A stretch of DNA of 17,500 bases from Neocallimastix lanati (nom. inval.) (Eukaryota > Neocallimastigomycota > Neocallimastigomycetes > Neocallimastigales > Neocallimastigaceae), in the NCBI GenBank assembly GCA_016946835.1, contig JACVTC010000041.1:890001-907500 (forward strand). The letters run 5' to 3'. Both the position numbers and the translations under genes were made by a program. Positions 9,541 to 17,500 of this stretch are shown piece by piece; within the stretch, counting starts at the first letter, position 1; every line of letters starts with the position of its first letter. Under the pieces are notes generated by a model. It had not been told where the DNA came from, made no database searches, and was given only the letters and a program-made list of their open reading frames with translations.

Positions 9541-10400
9541 ATTTTTAGAAAATTTATAGTAGTTCATAAAAAAAAAAATTTTTTTTTTTTTATTTATTCT
9601 ATTTTTAAAGTATTTTAACAACTTTTTAATAATTTTAAATACTTTACCTTAAAGTATTGTTCGATAAAAATATTAAATATATATAAATACATAAATATAT
9701 ATTTTAGTTTATAATTATATTGAATTTTTATAAAAATTTAATATATACCATATATTATTTTACCATGGAGTATAATATATTAAATATATTACCAATAAAT
9801 TATAGTTATTTTGGTTCATCTATTCTATAATAAATTGTAAAAAAAAAACAAAAAAAAAAATTAATTTCAAATAAATAACCAATAGATATCATAATAAACC
9901 TATACTATTTATTTTATTATTTACAATATATTATATTATTTTATAGTCATAGATATAATGTATATAATCATTAAATAATATATTCATTAAATAGAACATA
10001 AAATACTGTAAAAAAAAAAAAAAAATTAGGTAAAAAAAGAGAAATAAAGTTATTAAGGTTAAGAAACCTAATTTCTAATTGATTTCTATATATTTAGAAA
10101 GGAAATCATTATTATTTATTATTTATTTTAAAAAAAAAAAAAAAAAGTTACTAATGATATGATAAATTATTTATTAGTAAGAGGTTTATTATTTTGATAA
10201 AACGATTATATATAAATATAAATATTTTATTATCTAACAAATTTTTTTTAAAAAAAAAAAAAAAATCATATATAATAATTATCATATGTCTTTTGATAAT
10301 CATTTGAAAAAAAAAAAAAAATTTATATTTTTATATATTTTTATATAAAACAAATTTTTATAATATAAAAAAAAAAAATAAAAAATTAAAGATTAACAAT
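9541..10400. other. A/T spacer with no gene
   Basis: Non-coding by inspection: frames are short and interrupted. It holds poly-A runs (10010-10025, 10131-10146, 10251-10265, 10307-10320) and one nine-base inverted repeat at 10023-10074, listed separately. Confidence 0.6.
10023..10074. repeat. Nine-base perfect inverted repeat
   Basis: AAATTAGGT at 10023-10031 is matched by ACCTAATTT at 10066-10074, with a 34-nt purine-rich loop. It includes G/C pairs, which are rare here, so it is slightly better than background palindromes; no function is evident. Confidence 0.5.
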
Positions 10401-10519
10401 TTTTTGAAAATTTTTTATTTCCTTGTTTGTTTAATTCTTTTTATTTTTATTAATAAAAATATATATTTTTTATATATATTTATATTTATATTTATATCTT
10501 TGTTTCTATTTTCTTACTT

Positions 10520-10655
10520 TTATTTATTTTTATTCCATTTTTTTTTTATTTACGGTCCTTCTTTAATGATGATCCTTTTCCATTTATTTTTATTCTATTT
10601 TTTTTTTATTTACGGTCCTTCTTTAATGATGATCCTTTTCCATTTATTTTTATTT
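10520..10655. repeat. 60-bp minisatellite, about 2.3 copies
   Basis: The segment TTTACGGTCCTTCTTTAATG and the following GATGATCCTTTTCCATTTAT recurs with exactly 60-nt spacing (10549 and 10609), and flanking partial copies extend the similarity to about 10520 and 10655. The first flank differs by one base (ATTCC against ATTCT). The unit is richer in G/C than the surroundings. Since 60 is divisible by three, the open frame from 10404 to 10847 contains a 20-residue Phe/Leu-rich repeat; I treat that frame as chance, because it is otherwise T-run sequence dominated by Phe, Ile, Leu and Tyr. Confidence 0.9.
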
Positions 10656-12081
10656 TATTTTTATTTTATTTTATTATCCATTTTTTATAATGTTCATGTA
10701 TATATAAATTTATTTATTTATTTATTTTATTATTTATATTTATTTATTTTACTATTTATATTTATTTATTTATTTATTTATTTTTTTATTTATTTTATTA
10801 TTTATATTTATTTTAGAGATAATAGGAAAATATATATATATATATAAACTTATATTTTATTAAATAAACAACTTGGTTTAGTTGAAATTATAAATAAATT
10901 ACTTATTTAATAAGATTATAGTATTTAAAATTTTATTCTTCCAATATATATAATTATTTTAACCCTATTTGAAATTGACTTTATATATTCCTATTTTTTT
11001 ATTTTAATATAATTTATTATATATTATATTATGTAACTCTATTTATATATTATATTATATATATATTATTTTTTTTTTTTCAGTGATATACTTTAAAATA
11101 TAGTGTAAAGCTTTCTATAATTAAATCAATAATTATTAAATTATGTTAATATTTCTTTTATTTTTAATGAAATTATTAATATACTCTATAATTTTCTTTT
11201 ATTTTTTTTTTTATTTTTAAGTTTTTCTTTTTTTTATGTTTTTCTTTATTTTTTTTATTTTTTTTTTAGTTTTTTTTTTTTATTTTTATTTTGTTTTTGT
11301 TTTTTACTTTATATATATACATACATATAGTATTCTTTCTTATTTCAACATATAACCAAAAAATTAACCAAAAAACTTAAAAAGTCATAATATATAATTA
11401 TGAAGATTTCACTATTTTAATTAAAAGAAATTTATTGAAATTTTGATATAATTATTAATTTATTTAAATCAATAGTTTTATTAAATATAACAAATTAATT
11501 TATTTAAAATTTTTTAATTTATTGAAATCATTTATATTAACATTCCCTAATATTTAAAATTTCCTACCAAACTTTAAGTTAATTAACAAAATTAATTTTT
11601 AATTTTAAAAAAATTAGAATTACTTTATTTAAAAACTAAAAAAAAAAAAAAATTAAAAAAAATATGATATACAAACTTTTATTTTATATGAAACTTTTTT
11701 TATTATTATTTCTTATTTTTCATTTTTTTTATTATTTTTTATTTATATAAAGATTCTTTATATAAAAAAAAAATTAAATATATGTATAAAAAATATTTAT
11801 TTCAATTATGTAATATATTTTTAATTGTATTTTTATTATTATTATTATTATTATTCTATTAAATTATTTTTGGTTAATAAATATAATATTTTCTATATTA
11901 AATAATCATTTTTATATTTAAAATTTATTATACATAACAGAGATTATAGAGAAAACTTTTATTAATTTGGTTGAATAAATTTTTATAATTGAATATTATT
12001 AATAATTTTGTAATCGTATAAAATTAAAATTGTATATGAAAATATATATATATTAATAAATAAATATTTACATTTATTCTT

Positions 12082-12118
<37 letters not shown>

Positions 12119-12989
12119 TTATTCGTAATATAAATTTATTAATGTAGATTACTTTTGTTAAGTTATATTTGTCATTCAATAAAAAAAAAAACTTTTAATA
12201 TTTATTATTAATTATTAATTTGTCTTTGTTAAATAATATATATATATTTATATAAAGAGAGAGAGAAAAAAAAATAGTTAAATAAAAAGCAATAAAAATA
12301 TTATAACATTCTAAGAATCAATTATGTTATTAATAACTATTTTTTTATTTTAATAAATAAATATATGATATTCACTATATTTCCATAGCTATGAAAGTCA
12401 ATGATATAATTAAAATATTATCTTTAGATTATATTATTATAAATATATTATTCAAGATTACTTTTTCCACATTTACTTTTAATACCTATTTAATTCTTCA
12501 TAGAGTTATGAATCTATGAATATAAAAATTAGTTTATACATATATTTATATTATAAAGTGATATAAATTGTTTCTTTTTTTTTTTTTTTTTCTATATGAA
12601 AACCTTTTTTAAATATCTAATTATATATATATTAATATAAATTATAATGTCTTTGTAGTTATTAAAATAAAAAAAATAAATATTACTATAAATATATTAA
12701 ACTTTATTATCCTTAATAAAATAAATAATTATTTCAATTCATGACTAATACATTTACACACGTTTTTTTTTTCATATCTATATAGTATATAACATATTCA
12801 ATATATAGACTTTCTATTAATAATATATAATTCATATATATTAAAATATTATTAATACAAAAAAAATAATAAATATAAATTTATTAAATTTAATTATTAT
12901 ATTAATTATAACAAATAAAAATAACAATTAATATATTTTAATTAAAAAATAAAAAAAAAATTATTTTTTTATTATTTTTTTTTATTATC
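10656..12989. other. A/T spacer with microsatellites, no gene seen
   Basis: Begins with TTTA tetramer repeats (10709-10815) and TA repeats (10831-10846), then T-rich sequence with many homopolymers, including a T run of 33 at 12085-12117 and T runs at 12574-12590. All frames are closed within short distances. The slightly more complex stretch 12380-12530 shows no open frame or motif I can support. Confidence 0.6.
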
Positions 12990-13304
12990 TATTTATATTT
13001 ATATTTATTCTTATATTTATTCTTATATTTATATTTATATTTATATTTATATTTATATTTATATTTATATTTATATTTATATTTATATTTATATTTATAT
13101 TTATATTTATATTTATATTTATATTTATATTTATATTTATATTTATATTTATATTTATATTTATATTTATATTTATATTTATATTTATAGTGATATATTA
13201 TTTATATTTATATTTATATTTATATTAATATTAATATTTATATTTATATTTATATTTATATTTATATTAATATTAATATTTATATTTATATTTATATTTA
13301 TATT
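12990..13304. repeat. (ATTTAT)n hexamer array with 42-nt higher-order unit
   Basis: An essentially pure hexamer run covers 13026-13189, about 27 copies, preceded by variant copies with ATTCTT. After an interruption (TAGTGATATATTA, about 13188-13200) the array continues with TATTAATATTAATATT variants beginning at 13219 and 13261, a spacing of 42 nt or seven hexamers, showing a second-order duplication. Confidence 0.92.
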
Positions 13305-13361
13305 TATATTTAATATTTAATATTTAATATTTAATATTTAATATTTAATATTTAATATTTA
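13305..13361. repeat. (AATATTT)n heptamer array
   Basis: About eight tandem copies of the heptamer TTTAATA follow the hexamer array without a gap. The heptamer looks like the hexamer unit with one inserted A, so this is probably a repeat that changed period. Confidence 0.88.
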
Positions 13362-13806
13362 TAAATTTAAAAAAAAATAAATTTTTTAATTCTATCAAAA
13401 TTTTTTAATTAAATATTATAGAGTATACTCAATGATTTACTACCTTTATAATACTTTTGGATATTTATTATAATGTTAAGTTTCAACTTTTATAATAATT
13501 ATATAAAAATAAAAATAATAAAAAATAAAAATTTAAAAATAAAAATAACTTTGAAAATGAAAATAATAATAAAAATTAAAAAAAAAAATTTTATTTGTAG
13601 AAATAGAATTTATTAATTAGTTAAATTTTTATATATATATTTTTTATGAGAATGTCTGTCAATTAAAAAAAAATAAATTTTTAGAATTATTTGATTCTTT
13701 TTTTTTTTTTTTTTTATTTATTCTAATTCAATTTGTGATAAAAAACTGAATTTGTTTACATTTAGTAACCAACCTTTTTATATATATATAAATTAATATT
13801 TGAGTG

Positions 13807-13851
<45 letters not shown>

Positions 13852-14057
13852 TTTAATACATTTCAATAATCATTTTTCCATATAAATTAATTATATTTAT
13901 TTTTCCAAAAATACATTATATATAATTTAGAAAGATTTAAAAAAAATAATTTTCTTTTCTATATTGAAAAAGTTTGTATATATTGAACAGAAATGATTAA
14001 TAAATTTATAATTTATTTATTTATAAGTCTTTCAAATATAATTATTAAAAATTGAAA

Positions 14058-14088
<31 letters not shown>

Positions 14089-14923
14089 TATATATATATA
14101 AGTATATATGTTATCTAATACATAAATTTATGTTTAAAATAAATAAATAACTAGAGCCATATTATAAGTTCTATATTTCAGATCTATAAATAGCACTAAA
14201 TATACATATTAAATTTGATGATGATAATAACACATATTTTAATAGAGAATTTATATAATTAATCTATATGATATAATAAAAATTAAAACCAAATTTTTAA
14301 ATTTTTAAAATGCTTTTTCTGAACAAAAAAAAAAAAAAATCTTAAGTATCAAACGATGATTTGATGAAATTTAATTTAACAAAAAAAAAAAAAGATTATT
14401 TTGGTTATCATCATATAATATTTTTTTTATAAAAAAAAAAAAAAGATTATTTTAAAATCAAATTAATTGGATGATATATAAAAATTTATATATTTGTAAA
14501 AAATAATAATAATAATAATAAATAATTTATTTTTATCTAATACAAATGAATTTATACAATAATTAATTGTTCAATTGACTTAACCATTTACTCATTTTAA
14601 CATAATATATATATTTGTTTCAGAAATATATTATATTAATATATTTTTATATCTATTTTATATATATTTTATATATATTTTATATATATGTCTTTTTTAT
14701 TTTGAATATATATATTCTCTAATTAATAATTGGTAAAATATAAAAAAAAAATTAATAAAAATATAGATAATCAACAATATTCCTATATATAATATATAAT
14801 GATAATAAATTCTATTATTCCATCTACTACTTAATATATAACCAATCATGAACTAATAAAATACATTCACTATAATAATTACAAAATTATAAGTTATTTA
14901 TTCTATTTTATTATTAAAATTAA
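13362..14923. other. A/T spacer, no gene seen
   Basis: Contains the homopolymer palindrome T18/A25 at 13807-13849, poly-A at 14056-14076, and two direct copies of A-run plus GATTATTTT near 14380-14402 and 14431-14453. Frames are interrupted throughout and no RNA gene is recognised. Confidence 0.6.
13807..13849. repeat. T18-A25 homopolymer palindrome
   Basis: Eighteen T are followed immediately by 25 A, a perfect hairpin-capable inverted repeat with no loop. Confidence 0.85.
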
Positions 14924-14937
14924 GTGTTATTATTGCT

Positions 14938-15475
14938 ATTAATATTTATTATTATTTATTATTTATTATTTATTATTTATTATTTATTATTTATTATTAT
15001 TTATTACTATTTATTATTTATTATTTATTATTTATTATTTATTATTTATTATTTATTATTTATTATTTATTATTTATTATTTATTATTTATTATTTATTA
15101 TTTATTATTTATTAATTATTATTTATTATTTATTATTTAATATTTATTATTTCATTATTTATTATTATTTATTATTTCATTATTTATTATTATTTATTAT
15201 TTATTATTTATTATTTATTATTTATTATTTATTATTTATTATTTAATATTTATTATTTCATTATTTATTATTATTTATTATTTCATTATTTATTATTTAT
15301 TAATTATTATTTATTATTTATTATTTATTATTTATTATTATATTATTATATTATTATATTATATCATTATTAAACTATTATATTATTATATTATTATATT
15401 ATATTATTATTTATTATTCAAATTATATATTATTATTTAATATTTAATATTTAATATTTATTATTAATAAATACA
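14938..15475. repeat. (ATTATTT)n heptamer array, plus orientation
   Basis: Long heptamer array. Uniform copies fill about 15005-15110; later parts carry ATTATTTCATT and TTTAATATT variants, and a segment of about 60 nt (from 15131) is repeated at an offset of 106 nt (from 15237). From about 15340 it grades into ATATT/ATT repeats and ends with TTTAATA copies near 15440-15465. Tyr/Leu/Phe/Ile repeat frames inside it are by-products. Confidence 0.92.
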
Positions 15476-15961
15476 ATTAAATTTAAAACTATCATCAAGT
15501 ATTTTATAATAATTATATATATATTATATTTTATATCTATTTATATTATTTTTTAGCCTTTTTTTACTACCTTATTTTCAATAGTCAGTAAAAATAATTA
15601 AACTGTATTTGTAATATTATTTATCTTTCAATTTAATTGTATATAATAATATTTTTTATTAATTATAAATTTATTTTTGAACATTCATATAAATTATTAA
15701 AATTTAAATAAAAAAAAAATTTCCATTCATGGTTTATTAAGGTATAAATTAATTTTTTTATTATTTTTTAATTTTTTTATAAAATCTTTTTTTTTATTTT
15801 TATTTTTATTTTTTTATCTTTCTTTTCTCTCAACTTTTTTTTTTTTTTTTTAGCTTTGTTTTGGTTATGTTATGTTAAATAATCTAATAAAAGAGTTTCC
15901 AATAGTCATCAAGAGTCATTGTTATTCAATTTTAAATTTAACATTTTTTTCCTTTTTATAA

Positions 15962-16053
15962 TAAAAATGATAATAATAAAAATAAATAAAAATAATAATA
16001 ATAAAAATAATAAATAATAAAAATAATAATAAAAATAATAATAATAAAAATAA

Positions 16054-16102
<49 letters not shown>
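15962..16102. repeat. AAT / AAAAAT microsatellite
   Basis: Irregular alternation of AAT trinucleotides with AAAAAT units, ending in a pure AAT run of about 13 copies (16063-16102). Confidence 0.88.
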
Positions 16103-16103
<1 letters not shown>

Positions 16104-16267
16104 TAGAATAAAGTAAAATAAAATATGAAAATAGCCTAAAATAATTATAAACCTCTAAATCTTTATTGTATAAAATTAAATAACTATCTTAATAATTAAA
16201 AGAGAGAAAAAAAATAAAAAGGTTTAAATATTATTTTAAAATTTTTTTAAGACATTGCTATTAAAAT

Positions 16268-16269
16268 AT

Positions 16270-16304
<35 letters not shown>

Positions 16305-16306
16305 TT
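16268..16306. repeat. (TTTA)n microsatellite
   Basis: About ten tetramer copies, the same unit as at 672-728. Confidence 0.9.
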
Positions 16307-16489
16307 AAATAAATTTATTCAATATTTATGAAAATGAGAGGTTATATTAATAATAATATTTATATTACTTTAAAGTAGATTAATTGATATGTATATGTAT
16401 TAATATTGATTATTATTTAATTACTTTGGAAAAAAGAATGTAATAAATTTAGAGAATGCCTAATAAATAATAAATACTAAATAATAATT

Positions 16490-16750
16490 AATAATTAATG
16501 AATAATAAATAATAAATAATAAATAATAAATAATAAATAATAAATAAATAATATATAATAAATAATATATAATAAATAATAAATAATAAATAATAAATAA
16601 TAAATAATAAATAATAAATAATAAATAATAAATAATAAATAATAAGTAATAAATAATAAATAAATAATATATAATAAAATATAAATAGTAAATAATAAGC
16701 AATTAATAATAAATAAATAATTCATGGTAAATAATAAATAATAAATAATA
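16490..16750. repeat. (AAATAAT)n heptamer array, minus orientation
   Basis: Tandem AATAAAT heptamers, the reverse complement of the ATTATTT unit at 14938-15475. AATATATAATAAAT variants occur near 16545-16577 and 16664-16680. Repeat-derived open frames on the minus strand are not genes. Confidence 0.92.
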
Positions 16751-17500
16751 GACATTAAATATATTATATATTATATTACTATTTTTGTTTCCAATATGTC
16801 CTTATAAAATAATGAAAGAAAAAAAAGAGTCTTTGGTATTACTGAGATATTTAATATAACCAATCTTTTGGTTATTTAAAATAAATATTTCTGTAGAAGA
16901 TAATATATTATTCTTATATTGAGTAATATATAAATTTAATCTATTGGGGATAAAATTAGAAATTATTACATATTAATAGACATATAATACTTTATATTAT
17001 AATATATATTGATTTTTTAAAAGCAATTGAAATCTGTATATTATTAATACTAAATGAATAATATAATAAAAATACATAATATATCATAAAATTTTCTTTT
17101 TCGTTCTTTTTTTATCTTAAAAATAATTAAAAAAAAAAAACATTAATTTCATCAAAATTTTCAATTTATTCAATATATTAATGATTTAATATTATTGAAT
17201 ATATTAATAAATTAAGTTTTGGTATCACCTATTATTTTTAGTTTATTATTAAACTATTTATTATTACTAGATTATTTATAATTATTAAATTATTTATAAT
17301 TATTAAACTATTATTATTATTAAATTATTTTTTTTAAAAAAAAAAAAATATATTATTTAAAATTAAATCATTATTATTATTATTATTTAAAATTTATTAA
17401 TATAAATTTTTATTATTTTTAAAAACTTTTTTTTTTTTTTTTTGTATTATAATTTTAATTAAAAAAAAAAAAAGATAAATTATAAAAATTTAATTTTTTA
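16751..17500. other. Right-end A/T spacer, no gene seen
   Basis: Non-repetitive A/T sequence to about 17230, then a short repeat of ATTATTAAACTATTTAT type (about 17245-17330) and poly-A/T runs. No frame of useful length or recognisable motif. Confidence 0.6.

Larger units (their letters stand above)
15476..16489. other. Segment between two opposed heptamer arrays
   Basis: About 1 kb of non-repetitive A/T DNA with an AAT/AAAAT microsatellite (15962-16102) and a (TTTA)n microsatellite (16268-16306). The part 15835-15935 is the most complex sequence of the right half; it has a T-run followed by TAGCTTTGTTTTGG, which resembles a 3' splice site, but no coding frame follows it. I support no gene here. 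Confidence 0.6.

Noticed and set aside
10404-10847. 147-residue Phe/Ile/Leu/Tyr-rich frame resembling a membrane protein
   Set aside because: T-rich DNA automatically reads as hydrophobic residues; the only internal structure is the 60-bp minisatellite, and the end runs into TTTA and TA microsatellites.
14924-15115. Leu/Ile/Tyr repeat protein
   Set aside because: Direct translation of the heptamer array; the same holds for the frames at 16460-16755.
15835-15935. Possible exon after a polypyrimidine-TAG site
   Set aside because: T-run plus TAG is common here, and the sequence after it has no extended open frame or recognisable motif on either strand.
14938-16750. CRISPR array or clustered spacer repeats
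   Set aside because: The units are contiguous heptamers without unique spacers, in a eukaryotic nuclear context.
1-17500. Dictyostelium or Plasmodium origin
   Set aside because: A/T content and Asn runs would fit, but the velvet domain is not known from these lineages and is a fungal hallmark.
7442-17500. tRNA or rRNA genes
   Set aside because: I looked for TTCGA/GTTCAA-type loop motifs with paired stems and found none with adequate G/C pairing.

Overview
This is nuclear DNA from an extremely A+T-rich eukaryote (roughly 90% A+T by eye) and carries one recognisable gene. On the minus strand, nine exons between 7441 and 1974 splice into a frame of 1316 codons encoding a velvet-family transcription regulator. 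The velvet signatures are clear only after splicing: IIRQQPAYARC, ERRPIDPPPIIQLI, FFFMSANL, MSVCVEGTYRLKFSLYEI, VLSAREFPGM and FAEQGLKIRIRKD follow each other in family order. Velvet proteins are characteristic of fungi. A velvet gene with asparagine-rich tails in this base composition points to an anaerobic gut fungus (Neocallimastigomycota, such as Neocallimastix, Piromyces or Anaeromyces). That placement is inference from composition plus family; no marker gene is present.

Layout: 1-1973 is non-coding, made of homopolymers and AAAT/AAT microsatellites, downstream of the gene's 3' end. From 1974 to 7441 lies the velvet gene: exon 1 (Asn/Met-rich N-terminus), seven short exons (2-8) holding most of the velvet domain, and a 2.9 kb exon 9 with the last velvet strand followed by a tail of about 930 residues, low-complexity and Asn-rich. 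From 7442 to 17500 (about 10 kb) I find no supportable gene. It holds A/T spacer and layered tandem repeats: a 24-nt-period repeat (9341-9540), a 60-bp minisatellite (10520-10655), a hexamer-to-heptamer array (12990-13361), and two arrays of the same heptamer in opposite orientations (14938-15475 and 16490-16750) that flank about 1 kb.

Because there is only one gene, little can be said about genes acting together. Velvet proteins of filamentous fungi form homo- and heterodimers that bind DNA and coordinate sporulation and secondary metabolism; a comparable role in zoosporic development here is plausible but untested. The gene model has some traps: intron 8 is 120 nt, divisible by three and free of stops, so naive ORF calling starts the protein at an internal Met and reads through the intron; exon 2 is only 16 nt; and exon 6 has a tandem NAGNAG acceptor.
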